From positions 124,001 to 188,000 of the IMG/VR virus record IMGVR_UViG_3300017991_000001: 64,000 nucleotides of DNA; one strand, written 5' to 3'. The stretch is from a virus. A program made the translations under genes and the position numbers. The notes under the pieces were generated by a model. The model saw only the letters and a program-made list of their open reading frames with translations, did no database searches and was not told the DNA's origin. Below are positions 1 through 7,571 of the stretch, piece by piece; position 1 is the first letter of the stretch, and each line of letters opens with the position of its first letter.

Positions 1-2
1 AC

Positions 3-533
3 CTGGCCAACGACCGTGTCGAGATCACCAAGCTGGGCTACGCAGGCGGCGGCGAGGAGGAGACCGAGTCCTTCACCACGGTGGTGGGCGACGGCTCCGA
101 GACGGTCTTCGACATCGACGCGGGCTTCAACACGGCCAACGCCAGGGTCTTCGTTTACGACACCATCAGCGGCTCCCAGATCACGGCCTACCAGTTCCAG
201 CTGCAGACGCCCACGACCACCAGCGTGCGGCTGACCTTCAACCCCGCGCCGGCCGCGGGGCAGATCCGGGTCTTCATCTTCAGCCCGAGCACGGCGGAGG
301 GCGAGACCTACGATTCCGGCGACATCGGCAACGGCGCCGACACTGAATTCGTGCTCGATTTGGGCTTCCCGGCGGCCCTGGCGGACATCTACGTTTTCGA
401 TGCGCTTGGCGGAGGACCGATCTTCGGATACTCCTTGCAGCGCGCCACGCCCACCCTGAACAGCATCACGGTGGGGTTTTCCCCTGCTCCGGCTTCGGGG
501 CAGATTCGGCTGTTCGCGTTTGAGCGGTCTTGA
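3..533 (+). CDS. C-terminal part of a fibre/adhesin-like protein with two tandem beta domains (5' partial)
   Basis: The reading frame is open from the left edge, so the gene begins outside the window; the visible part is 176 residues. It holds two copies of a domain of about 70 residues, each beginning with a G-[DN]G-[SA]-[ED]-T-x-F pattern and ending with F-x-PAPA-x-GQIR-[VL]-F. The downstream gene at 582 is a third copy. The domain is rich in alternating hydrophobic and polar residues, as in beta-sandwich modules of phage fibres. Position next to collagen-like and YadA-like fibre genes supports a role in the distal tail or in surface adhesion. No named family is recognised, and the function is inferred from context. 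Confidence 0.6.
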   Translation: MANDRVEITKLGYAGGGEEETESFTTVVGDGSETVFDIDAGFNTANARVFVYDTISGSQITAYQFQLQTPTTTSVRLTFNPAPAAGQIRVFIFSPSTAEGETYDSGDIGNGADTEFVLDLGFPAALADIYVFDALGGGPIFGYSLQRATPTLNSITVGFSPAPASGQIRLFAFERS

Positions 534-581
534 CCGTAAAGATGCGGGCGCCTATCATGAGGCCGGTACGGAGAAGGGCCC

Positions 582-833
582 ATGGCAAAATCTCAAGGTA
601 CGTTTGGGAACGGCGCCGACACGCAATTCGACGTCAACGCGGGCTTCAGCACCGCCGTCGTTTGCGTGCGGCTCTTCGACCTTAACCGGGACGGACTTGA
701 GATCCCGGCTTTCCAGCTGCAAAAGCAGACGCCCACGGCCAACAGTGTAAGGTTCATCTTGACCCCGGCACCGGCGTCAAACTCGATCCAGTACGTGATT
801 ACGGACGGTACGGAACCGCCAGATCCGGCGTGA
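582..833 (+). CDS. Single-domain paralogue of the preceding beta-repeat protein
   Basis: This 83-residue protein is one copy of the domain that occurs twice in the preceding gene: GNGADTQFDVNAGF near the start, an F-Q-L-Q-x-QTPTANSV stretch in the middle and TPAPASNSIQY near the end. The ATG at 582 is preceded by a GGAGAAGGG purine stretch. It ends with a short Pro/Asp tail. The separation of one domain from a tandem array suggests domain duplication followed by gene fission, or a separately assembled fibre subunit. No catalytic motif is visible. The role as a virion surface protein is inferred from neighbours. Confidence 0.6.
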   Translation: MAKSQGTFGNGADTQFDVNAGFSTAVVCVRLFDLNRDGLEIPAFQLQKQTPTANSVRFILTPAPASNSIQYVITDGTEPPDPA

Positions 834-844
834 GGAGGTAGGTG

Positions 845-1774
845 ATGGCTGACACTCCGATGTTCAACCCGATTGACATGCAAAACAATCGGATCAAGAA
901 CCTGCCCGCTCCCGTCGACGATGACGATCCGTTGCGCAAGGTCGACCAGTCTTCCGGCCCAACCGGGGTTACGGGGGCCACCGGCGCCTCGGGCGCGGCC
1001 GGTACGGACGGCGTGACAGGCGTGACGGGTGCCACCGGCGCGGCCGGTGTTACGGGCGTGACCGGGGTCTCGGGCGCGGCCGGTACGGACGGTGTCACGG
1101 GTGTGACCGGAGCCACAGGCTCCGCAGGGGCTCAGGGTGTGACCGGCGTGACTGGTGCTACAGGTTCCGCCGGGTCAGCGGGAGCGCAAGGCGTGACCGG
1201 CGTGACCGGTGCCACGGGCTCGGCGGGTGCTGCCGGCGCCACGGGTGTGACCGGTGCGCAAGGCGTGACCGGCGTGACCGGTGCGACCGGTCTTGGCGTG
1301 ACCGGCGTGACCGGGGCCACGGGCTCAGCGGGTTCCGTTGGCGCGACAGGCGCCACCGGGGCCACCGGTGCCACAGGACCGGCCATCAACGCCACGGAGT
1401 CCGCAATCGGTTCGGTTGAGCTGGCTACTGAGGCCGAAGCTAAGGCTGGTGCTACAGGCGCTGGTAGTGTGGGTCCGCTGGCCGTACGCCCCATTCATCT
1501 GATGGTATACCGCGACCCGAACTATGGTACGCTTATCGCCCGCGCAAACCTGACACCGCCGGCCTCAACTCCGTATGCCCGAGGCTCCTACGCTGTCGAA
1601 CTTCAGTCTGAGATCAACGCCGACGATCAGGTGGCCTATGGGGCCTATGATGTAGTGGTTGGCAGTCGGAATAAGAGTACCCTCGGCAGTTACGCCAACG
1701 TCGTTCATGGGCGAGCCAATTCCTGCGAGGGCGGTGACAACTTCGTTTTCGGCACGTCAAACAGCATCGGCTAG
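845..1774 (+). CDS. Collagen-like tail fibre protein
   Basis: 309 residues from ATG 845; a GTG at 842 is an alternative start, but the GAGGAGG at 832-838 is better spaced for 845. Residues about 4-38 form an N-terminal segment ([18 protein letters not shown]) of the type that starts phage fibres. About residues 38-180 are Gly-x-Thr/Gly-x-Ala triplets ([10 protein letters not shown]) predicted to form a collagen triple helix. A short globular stretch follows (about 185-250), then a C-terminal piece resembling YadA/hemagglutinin head repeats ([20 protein letters not shown]). The next gene continues that repeat type, so the two may build one fibre. Collagen-like phage proteins are known fibre stalks; receptor and sugar specificity are unknown. 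Confidence 0.8.
   Translation: MADTPMFNPIDMQNNRIKNLPAPVDDDDPLRKVDQSSGPTGVTGATGASGAAGTDGVTGVTGATGAAGVTGVTGVSGAAGTDGVTGVTGATGSAGAQGVTGVTGATGSAGSAGAQGVTGVTGATGSAGAAGATGVTGAQGVTGVTGATGLGVTGVTGATGSAGSVGATGATGATGATGPAINATESAIGSVELATEAEAKAGATGAGSVGPLAVRPIHLMVYRDPNYGTLIARANLTPPASTPYARGSYAVELQSEINADDQVAYGAYDVVVGSRNKSTLGSYANVVHGRANSCEGGDNFVFGTSNSIG
956..1381 (+). repeat. Collagen-like triplet repeat tract
   Basis: Short GC-rich near-repeats, roughly 'ggcgtgaccggtgccac' variants, encode about 140 residues of Gly-Val-Thr, Gly-Ala-Thr and Gly-Ser-Ala triplets. Glycine occupies every third position with few interruptions. Such tracts recombine and change length easily, so copy number should differ between related phages. 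Confidence 0.85.
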
Positions 1775-1799
1775 GTCGGGGTTCACTAGGAGATAGATC

Positions 1800-2951
1800 A
1801 TGGTCATCATTTTCGGTTCCGACATGAACACGATTACGGGACGGTCCAACCAAATCCCGGCGGCCGTGAATCGAAACGCAATCTTGAGCTGTTACAACGT
1901 GTACGCAGCCGGCTCGTACAACTTTCTGGCCAACGTATACGGCTATGTCAAGGTCTCCGGGTCCAACAACGTCATTGCCGCGAGCTACACGTCGAACTCG
2001 CTCTACGGCAACGGCAACGTGATCCTGGGCGGACAGCAGTGCTATCAGAGCACGGGCACCTACAGCCAGTACGGCTGCGTGCTGATTGGGGGATACCAAA
2101 ACCGGCTCTATGGCGCGGCAACCGGGCGCGGCTGCGTGGTCTTGGGCGGGTACAACAACAAGGTCCGCAATTACGACAACGCGATCGTCGGCGGCACCAA
2201 CGGCCTCATCAACGAGTCCGGCGCGACGGCCAACGCCGTGCTGGGCGGCGACTATGGCGAGATCAAGCAGGACGCTACGAACAGCGTGGTGCTGGGCGGC
2301 TACAAGAACAAGATCAACGCCTCCGGCGACAACAACGGCATCCTGGCCGGCTACCAGAACCAGACCTATTCCAGTGCGACGCAGTGCGCGGTGGTCGGGG
2401 GCAGCTACAACGTCGCACGCGGTGACGGCTCCGTGGTCCTGGGCGGACAGCAGAACACCGTCGGCGCATCCGGCGACCACTCGGCGATCATGGGTCAGTA
2501 CACGCACACCACGCGTACCGGCGAGGTTGCGCACAACAGTGTCGCCTTCAACGACGCTACCGGTGCCACGGTCTCCGACGACCGCGGCTACCACCGCATA
2601 ACCGGCAACCTGAAGACGGCGGACGCTACCGTAACATCGATCATCGACTTGACCCTGTCGGAGGCTACGGCTTACGCCTTCATGATCACGATCGTGGGCG
2701 TGGAGGACGGGGGCGGCAACCGGGCTTCCTACGTGCGACGTGCCACGGCCTACCGAGACGGCAGTGGTTCAGCCGCTTTGCAAGGCTCCGTTGAGACCAT
2801 CGGCACCGACGTGGAGTCCGACGCGGCCTGGGACGTGACCGTGGACGTGAATTCCAACGACCTCAGGATTCGTGCAACAGGCAAGGCGGCCACCGACATT
2901 AACTGGGTGGCGGTCGTGGAGTGGGCGGCGATTGGCGAGGTGGTCAACTAA
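1800..2951 (+). CDS. YadA/hemagglutinin-head-like beta-roll fibre protein
   Basis: 383 residues; ATG 1800 is preceded by TAGGAGAT. Residues about 1-235 are degenerate repeats of about 14 to 28 residues centred on hydrophobic-GG-x-x-N (for example VVLGGYKNKINASGDNNGIL and AVVGGSYNVARGDGSVVLGG). This is the pattern of trimeric autotransporter heads, which fold as a left-handed beta-roll. Residues about 240-383 are a separate domain with alternating strands and an end rich in Val/Asp/Trp, probably a trimerisation or tip domain. It follows the collagen-like gene, whose C-terminus carries the same repeat type. A fibre or tip role is inferred. Confidence 0.7.
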   Translation: MVIIFGSDMNTITGRSNQIPAAVNRNAILSCYNVYAAGSYNFLANVYGYVKVSGSNNVIAASYTSNSLYGNGNVILGGQQCYQSTGTYSQYGCVLIGGYQNRLYGAATGRGCVVLGGYNNKVRNYDNAIVGGTNGLINESGATANAVLGGDYGEIKQDATNSVVLGGYKNKINASGDNNGILAGYQNQTYSSATQCAVVGGSYNVARGDGSVVLGGQQNTVGASGDHSAIMGQYTHTTRTGEVAHNSVAFNDATGATVSDDRGYHRITGNLKTADATVTSIIDLTLSEATAYAFMITIVGVEDGGGNRASYVRRATAYRDGSGSAALQGSVETIGTDVESDAAWDVTVDVNSNDLRIRATGKAATDINWVAVVEWAAIGEVVN

Positions 2952-2970
2952 GTCGAAAGCGAGGATTCAA

Positions 2971-3486
2971 ATGCCTATCAGCAAGGAAGAGCGGCTGGCC
3001 AAGCGCAAAGCCAAGCGCGAGTCCCGGAAGAAGGACCGAGAGGCCAAACGCAAGGCACGCCTTGCCGCCAAGGGAGTGGCTGACACCAAGGACGACAGCC
3101 TGTGCACGCAGTGCGGCATCTGCTGCTACCTGTACCTGCCGGGTGAGAACGGGAGGCTTTTCTACACGCCTTTCCTGTGCGGCAATCTCAACCAGGTTAC
3201 GAAGCTCTGCGCCGTGTTCGATCAGCGCCTGAAGGTGTTCAAACCGTGCAACACCGCGGAGAGGGGTGTACGGCGCAAGGTCATGCCCGTTGGCTGCCCG
3301 TACACCGCCGGTGTCAAGGACTACGTCGGTCCCGCCCCGGACTACAACGCTTCACCCGCGGTGAAGGCGCGGGTGGACAAGATCCTGGCTGACGGCCCCA
3401 ACGAGCACGGCCAGTACGTCATCAACGGCGACGCGTACGTGTTGGACACGAACTGGACGCCGACAACCTGCGTTTATCCCACTTGA
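2971..3486 (+). CDS. Cys-rich CxxCGxCC protein, YkgJ-like metal-binding domain
   Basis: 171 residues from ATG 2971; the frame is open further upstream but overlaps the previous gene. Residues 5-35 are almost entirely Lys/Arg/Glu, a basic helix. It is followed by LCTQCGICC (Cys45, 48, 51, 52), then further cysteines in FLCGNL, KLCAVF, KPCNTA and VGCPYT. The CxxCxxCC start with distal cysteines resembles the YkgJ/UPF0153 zinc- or iron-chelating family. Substrate and role in a phage are unknown; YkgJ-type proteins have been suspected of handling metals or Fe-S clusters. It sits between fibre genes and the sulfotransferase, possibly part of an accessory pair. Confidence 0.6.
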   Translation: MPISKEERLAKRKAKRESRKKDREAKRKARLAAKGVADTKDDSLCTQCGICCYLYLPGENGRLFYTPFLCGNLNQVTKLCAVFDQRLKVFKPCNTAERGVRRKVMPVGCPYTAGVKDYVGPAPDYNASPAVKARVDKILADGPNEHGQYVINGDAYVLDTNWTPTTCVYPT

Positions 3487-3510
3487 GCTGTGACCAGGTC
3501 ATGGTATAGT
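3483..3510 (+). promoter_or_regulatory. Possible sigma70-type promoter upstream of the sulfotransferase
   Basis: TTGAGC at 3483-3488 and TATAGT at 3505-3510 are separated by 16 bases. This lies in the 65-base gap before ATG 3552, in a locally AT-rich stretch of an otherwise GC-rich genome. The match is moderate and the -35 box overlaps the preceding stop codon. Confidence 0.35.
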
Positions 3511-3551
3511 TCTTCGCCATAATCGAAAACTTCGATGGCGGAGAACAACCC

Positions 3552-4364
3552 ATGCCCACAATCCATTTTCTTGCCGGGCTGCCCCGCAGCGGCTCCACGC
3601 TGCTGATGAACATCCTGGCCCAGAACCCGGACATCCATCCCACGACCACGTCCCCGCTTCCCGAGGCGCTGGTGCGCGCCCGGAACAGCTGGCAGGATAT
3701 CGGGGCGTACAGTGCCAACCCGGACCACCGGGCACGGGACGGAGCGCTCAAGGGGTTGCTGCAGGGGTATTACGCCCACGTCGAGGAACCCGTGGTGATC
3801 GACAAGCACCGCGGGTGGCCGTCCCACATCGAACTGCTCGAACACCTGACGCAGTGCGACGTCAAGATCATTTGCACGGTGCGCTGCATCGTGGACATCC
3901 TTTCGTCGATGGAGAAGCTGTACCGCGCCAACAAGGCGGTGCGACGCCCCGAGGGTGAGGGCCAGGCAGCCGGGCAGTACCTGTCGGTGAAGGGGCGCGC
4001 CAACGTGTGGATGGGCGAAGTCGGGGTGATCGGCTCGGCTTACCTGAACATGCAGGACGCCTGTGCGCGCGGGTACCGGGACCGCCTCCACTTCGTGGAA
4101 TACGGCAACCTGACGAAGTTCCCCGACAAAACCCTCAAGAAGGTCTACAAGTTTCTGGGGATGGAACCCTACGACAGCCATGACTTCGTGAACGTGGAGC
4201 AGACCACGCAGGAGAACGACTACTTCCACGGTTTCGAGGACCTGCACACGATCCGACCCACCGTGGCCCACCAGCACAGCGACGCGACGGAGGTGCTGGG
4301 AGAGGAACTTGTGGCCCTGTACAGCAAGCCCGGCGCCCAGTTCTGGCGTGCTCCGGGCTTCTAA
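3552..4364 (+). CDS. PAPS-dependent sulfotransferase-family protein
   Basis: 270 residues, full length for a small sulfotransferase. The N-terminus has the 5'-phosphosulfate binding loop LAGLPRSGSTLLMNIL (residues 7-22), and a second candidate for the 3'-phosphate site is TVRCIVDILSSMEKLY near residue 115, corresponding to the R-x-P-x-D-x-x-x-S element. The family moves sulfate from PAPS to hydroxyl or amine groups on sugars, peptides or small molecules. An ATG with a weak purine stretch starts it, and possible promoters lie on both sides, so it may be expressed separately. In a phage it could modify host surface or fibre glycans; that is inference. Acceptor unknown. Confidence 0.75.
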   Translation: MPTIHFLAGLPRSGSTLLMNILAQNPDIHPTTTSPLPEALVRARNSWQDIGAYSANPDHRARDGALKGLLQGYYAHVEEPVVIDKHRGWPSHIELLEHLTQCDVKIICTVRCIVDILSSMEKLYRANKAVRRPEGEGQAAGQYLSVKGRANVWMGEVGVIGSAYLNMQDACARGYRDRLHFVEYGNLTKFPDKTLKKVYKFLGMEPYDSHDFVNVEQTTQENDYFHGFEDLHTIRPTVAHQHSDATEVLGEELVALYSKPGAQFWRAPGF

Positions 4365-4378
4365 CTCCAGGGACGATG

Positions 4379-4407
4379 TTTACATGTACCGGCAGTCTCG
4401 GTAGTAT
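4379..4407 (+). promoter_or_regulatory. Sigma70-type promoter candidate
   Basis: TTTACA (4379-4384) and TAGTAT (4402-4407) are separated by exactly 17 bases in the 73-base gap between the sulfotransferase and the next gene. The gap is AT-richer than its flanks. Transcription would start near 4413-4416, about 25 bases before GTG 4438. Confidence 0.45.
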
Positions 4408-4437
4408 ACGATTCGGATTCCGTGCCGAGGAACTGCC

Positions 4438-5199
4438 GTGGACGCGTTTGACGCCCGCATAAGACAACGTGCCCTTGAGAAGCGCGCAGCCATTCCCTCC
4501 AGACTGTATGAGATGGCCTCGTCCGGCGATCTGCCGAAGTCGCGTGTCGGTCTGGCGCTCGAAGAGGTGGCGTTGGATCGTACGCAAAAGGCCGTCGACG
4601 AGGGCGTCATCTCGCCCAACCAGGCACGTTCCTTTTACCGGATGCAAATGCTTTCGCTGGGGCGCCATCAGCCCGAACTTGAACAGGCCACCGAGGTACC
4701 CACCATGCGCCTGGGTGAGCAGGCCCCGGTGACGCCCGGTGAATTGGCATGGGCCGGCGGCATGTCCGTGGGTGTTCCCTGGCTGGGGTCTCGAATGCCC
4801 GGCGTGAGCAGCCTGTTCGGCGGCCCCATTAGCACAGGCGAAGCGGCGAAGTGGACAGTTTCTCCAAAGTTCATCGGTTTCTCGGTGCTGGGAGATGTAC
4901 TAGGTTCCGGTCTGGGAGCCTTCTCACAGCCCGGTTACCAGAAAGGCGAACAGGGATACATGTCGGCGGTGGGTTCGGCATTCAAGGAGCATATGCGCGG
5001 TGTCGGCCAGGCCAGTCGCGAGGCTCGTGATCGGTACGGCTTGTTCGGTGTGCCGCTCCAGGCGCTGCACGGTATCTGGAATCCGCTCGCCAGTACGGGC
5101 TACATGCTGAAGAACGTCAAGGACACCGTCTTCGACAAGGCGGGCAGCGCGGCGCTGCGCGCGCAGCACGCCGTGGAGAAAGCACTCAAGGAGGCCTAG
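4438..5199 (+). CDS. Unassigned protein, possibly membrane-associated
   Basis: 253 residues from GTG 4438, with GAGG about 8 bases upstream. The N-terminus is charged and helical (residues 1-75, RQRALEKRAAIPSRLYEMA). The middle (about 100-165) is Gly/hydrophobic: AWAGGMSVGVPWLG and FIGFSVLGDVLGSGLGAF, which may touch membrane. The C-terminal 80 residues are amphipathic and Ala/Lys rich. The N-terminal 'MDAF..RIRQRALEKRA' distantly recalls the tag seen on other proteins in this window, but the match is weak. No known domain. First gene after a promoter candidate, in a run of unassigned genes leading to the RNA polymerase. Confidence 0.7.
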   Translation: MDAFDARIRQRALEKRAAIPSRLYEMASSGDLPKSRVGLALEEVALDRTQKAVDEGVISPNQARSFYRMQMLSLGRHQPELEQATEVPTMRLGEQAPVTPGELAWAGGMSVGVPWLGSRMPGVSSLFGGPISTGEAAKWTVSPKFIGFSVLGDVLGSGLGAFSQPGYQKGEQGYMSAVGSAFKEHMRGVGQASREARDRYGLFGVPLQALHGIWNPLASTGYMLKNVKDTVFDKAGSAALRAQHAVEKALKEA

Positions 5200-5200
5200 G

Positions 5201-5812
5201 ATGCCGTTCAAAAGCGAGGCACAACGACGCAAGTTCTACGCCATGGCCGACCGGGGTGAGATCTCCGACGAGACCGTGGACGAATGGGAGTCGAAAACGA
5301 AGGACAAGGACCTTCCCGAACGGGTTGAAAAGAAGGACGAGAAGAAAGAGAAGAAGGCGGCCCTGGCCCGTATACTGAAGGTGGCCAACGTCATGCTCGA
5401 CACCCGGCACCAGGCGCGTAAGGAGCGCCTGCTGCCCGTCCTCATGCAGAAGACGGCCATCATGCGCACCGCGCTGAAAGCAGTCGGCCGGGCGGCGGCG
5501 AAGAAGAAGCCGATGGCGTTCGGGGAGAGTGCGGAGCAGTTGGGCCTGTCCGTTGGCGACATCCTGGGTATGCGCGGCAAGGGCGGCTACCTGACGCGCC
5601 GCGGAGCCAAGGCCGGTTTGCGTGAAGCCGGCGAGAAGGCCAAGGGCAAGAAACTGAAGAAGCTGTTGATGGAGGAACTGGCGCGACGCCGGCGCATGGT
5701 CGGCTACGGCGCGCTGGGCACCGGCGGCACGGGCGTCGGCTTGCTGGGCTACATGCTGGGCAGTTCCGGCGCGCCCTCGCAGCCTTACCCCGATTACTAT
5801 CCATCTATGTGA
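5201..5812 (+). CDS. Basic protein starting with the phage MPFKSEAQRRKF motif
   Basis: 203 residues, one base after the preceding stop. It begins MPFKSEAQRRKFYAMA, an N-terminal motif that recurs in small phage proteins of unknown function. Residues 25-60 are Lys/Asp/Glu rich (charged helix), 75-150 are basic, and a short hydrophobic stretch (GALGTGGTGVGLLGYMLG) lies about 15 residues from the C-terminus, which ends in a Pro/Tyr tail (SQPYPDYYPSM). It looks like a nucleic-acid-associated or virion protein with a C-terminal membrane-active segment. The function is unknown. Confidence 0.7.
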   Translation: MPFKSEAQRRKFYAMADRGEISDETVDEWESKTKDKDLPERVEKKDEKKEKKAALARILKVANVMLDTRHQARKERLLPVLMQKTAIMRTALKAVGRAAAKKKPMAFGESAEQLGLSVGDILGMRGKGGYLTRRGAKAGLREAGEKAKGKKLKKLLMEELARRRRMVGYGALGTGGTGVGLLGYMLGSSGAPSQPYPDYYPSM

Positions 5813-5819
5813 GGTAATC

Positions 5820-6218
5820 ATGGGCGACGAGACCAGGGAGAGGATCAACGCCTTCAAGGTCGGCTTTCTGAGAAAGCTGGCCGAGGAGGGCATCACGCCT
5901 GACGAGTTCCACGAGCACGTCAAGCAGGCCTTCGACCCCATGGCGGCGGCGGTCGCCGGGGCCGGGGGCGCTGCGGACGTCGGAACGAAGCTGGTGGGAG
6001 CGGGGGCCGACGTGGGCGGCGCGCTGCTGAAGAACCTGGCGTATGCCGGGGTGTTGGCGCCCATGGCGCTGGGCGGCACGGCCGGCGCGATCGAGGCCCG
6101 CTTGACCAGCCCGTCCGTGGAGGACGTGGAGGCCATGCGCCGCGCCGAACTGGCGGCCAAGTACGAGCAGATGGCCCGCGTGATCAGGCAAAGGCTTAGA
6201 GCCAAGAGAGGCGCTTGA
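5820..6218 (+). CDS. Small unassigned protein with Ala/Gly-rich hydrophobic centre
   Basis: 132 residues; ATG 5820 follows TGAGGTAATC. The N-terminal 35 residues are charged and helical, residues about 40-95 are Ala/Gly/Val rich with two possible short hydrophobic segments (MAAAVAGAGGAADVG and LAYAGVLAPMALGGTAGAI), and the C-terminus is a basic helix (ARVIRQRLRAKRGA). It overlaps or abuts the next gene, suggesting translational coupling. The glycine-rich hydrophobic design resembles several other small proteins in the window. No family is recognised. Confidence 0.65.
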   Translation: MGDETRERINAFKVGFLRKLAEEGITPDEFHEHVKQAFDPMAAAVAGAGGAADVGTKLVGAGADVGGALLKNLAYAGVLAPMALGGTAGAIEARLTSPSVEDVEAMRRAELAAKYEQMARVIRQRLRAKRGA

Positions 6219-6220
6219 GC

Positions 6221-6676
6221 ATGTCTGGCAACAATGGAAACGGGAGCAAGGCGCCCGAGGTCGAACCGGTAGGAGAGGTTTCGGACATCAGCGCCGAGGA
6301 GTCGCAACAGGCCGAGCGGCAAAAGCAGGAAGATCTGGACCCGCAGTTGGTGGACCCGTACGGCATGCACGGCAAGGAGTCCATCCTGCCGGGCTTCGAC
6401 GGCCTGCCTTTCCGGGGCCGCGTGCCGAACCTGAAGGAGACGGACCGGGTTCAGCCACAGGTCGCAGCGCAGGTCCACGTGCACGTGCTGGACCTGTCGA
6501 AGAGCGAGGACATGAAGCTGTACCGGAAGATCTGCCAGGTGGTCGGCAACGGTATGGGACAGATCTCCTTCGAGAAGCACGAGTACGACGAGGACATCAA
6601 GAACTGGCGCGTGTTCATCCGTTGGATGCTTAACTACGCGCACATGCCGTCCGAGTCCGGCAGCCTGTTCATGTGA
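6221..6676 (+). CDS. Unassigned structural-type protein
   Basis: 151 residues from ATG 6221, behind GAGAGG. The first 55 residues are acidic and low complexity (EVEPVGEVSDISAEESQQAE). The rest is a compact domain with QVHVHVLDLS, KLYRKICQVVGNGMGQISFEKHEY and a Trp-rich end (NWRVFIRWMLNYA). No catalytic motif is visible. It lies in a tight operon between two other unassigned genes, spaced by 2 and 8 bases, upstream of the RNA polymerase. Function unknown. Confidence 0.65.
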   Translation: MSGNNGNGSKAPEVEPVGEVSDISAEESQQAERQKQEDLDPQLVDPYGMHGKESILPGFDGLPFRGRVPNLKETDRVQPQVAAQVHVHVLDLSKSEDMKLYRKICQVVGNGMGQISFEKHEYDEDIKNWRVFIRWMLNYAHMPSESGSLFM

Positions 6677-6684
6677 GGTGAGCT

Positions 6685-7557
6685 ATGGGTGAATTCGCGA
6701 AACGGGCCGCCGAGGTCCTGGAGCCGTGGGAGCTGGAGCTGGAGCGCCAGCAGAAGAAGCTCTACAAGAAGATCCCGTCCTCCAAGGAAGAGGCCACCAC
6801 TTCGGCGATCAACCGCATCAACGAGCTGCGCCAGAAGAGCTACATGGCCGGCTACCTGATGAGGCATCTGCGTAGCGAGGAAGAGGAAACCAAGCGCCTG
6901 CTGCCGGAGGACTCGGTGGGCGTGCCCGGCAGGGAGATCTCCCTGGCGCTCCCTGAGAAGAAGGCTGGTGCGCTGGACGCGTTGACGCGCCCGCTGCGCG
7001 AGACGGCCGAAGACCTCAAGATGCACGCCTCCCAACGCATCGACGAGGAGAAGGAACGGCTCACACGCACCACGTCCGATCCCGGCACGCTGCCCTGGTA
7101 CTACCCCATGATGGCGCTGACCGCCCCCAACGCCTTCGCCGAGGGGTTCCGCAAGGCGGAGAAGGACATCGACGCCGAGGAGCTGGCCCGCATCAACGAG
7201 CGGCTCGTCAAAGCCAAGGCCGAGTTCGAGAAGGCGCTCGAGGAGGAGTACAGCCAGTCGGGCAGCTTGAAGGTCAGCAGCGCCCGGCCTCAAAGCGCCG
7301 GCGAGATGATCGACGGGCTGGCGCAGATGCATGTCAAGTGCGCCGAGGGTGAGCTCAACCAGATCCTGGGCACCTACCTGGCGCTGGCCGCGCTGCTGGG
7401 TCAGGGCGCGCACATGACGGCCAAGGAATGGGCCGAGAAGCGCGACCCGAAGAGACAGAAGCTGAAACTCGTGCGCGAGGCCGTGCGCCAGCGCATGCGT
7501 TCGTACATGCCACCCATCCGGGTGGAGGCCGGGGAACCTGGACTGGCCATAAGCTGA
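6685..7557 (+). CDS. Unassigned, largely alpha-helical protein
   Basis: 290 residues starting at ATG 6685 after GAGGTGAGC. Long charged segments with heptad-like spacing (residues about 10-75, 85-140 and 155-195) predict extended coiled coil. A Pro/Tyr/Met patch near residue 135 (TLPWYYPMMALTAPNAF) and a hydrophobic stretch near 235 (LGTYLALAALLGQGAHM) break the pattern. The C-terminus is basic. It ends 14 bases before the RNA polymerase start, so the two are probably cotranscribed. It could be a virion core or neck protein; nothing in the sequence decides this. Confidence 0.65.
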   Translation: MGEFAKRAAEVLEPWELELERQQKKLYKKIPSSKEEATTSAINRINELRQKSYMAGYLMRHLRSEEEETKRLLPEDSVGVPGREISLALPEKKAGALDALTRPLRETAEDLKMHASQRIDEEKERLTRTTSDPGTLPWYYPMMALTAPNAFAEGFRKAEKDIDAEELARINERLVKAKAEFEKALEEEYSQSGSLKVSSARPQSAGEMIDGLAQMHVKCAEGELNQILGTYLALAALLGQGAHMTAKEWAEKRDPKRQKLKLVREAVRQRMRSYMPPIRVEAGEPGLAIS

Positions 7558-7571
7558 CACGGGGTCCTCAC

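Noticed and set aside
956-1381. Direct repeats that might be a CRISPR array
   Set aside because: The repeat unit is short and in frame as Gly-x-Thr triplets, without constant repeats and unique spacers.
7428-7571. An earlier start for the RNA polymerase gene
   Set aside because: The in-frame extension overlaps the end of the previous gene and adds basic low-information sequence; ATG 7572 lies just after the preceding stop.
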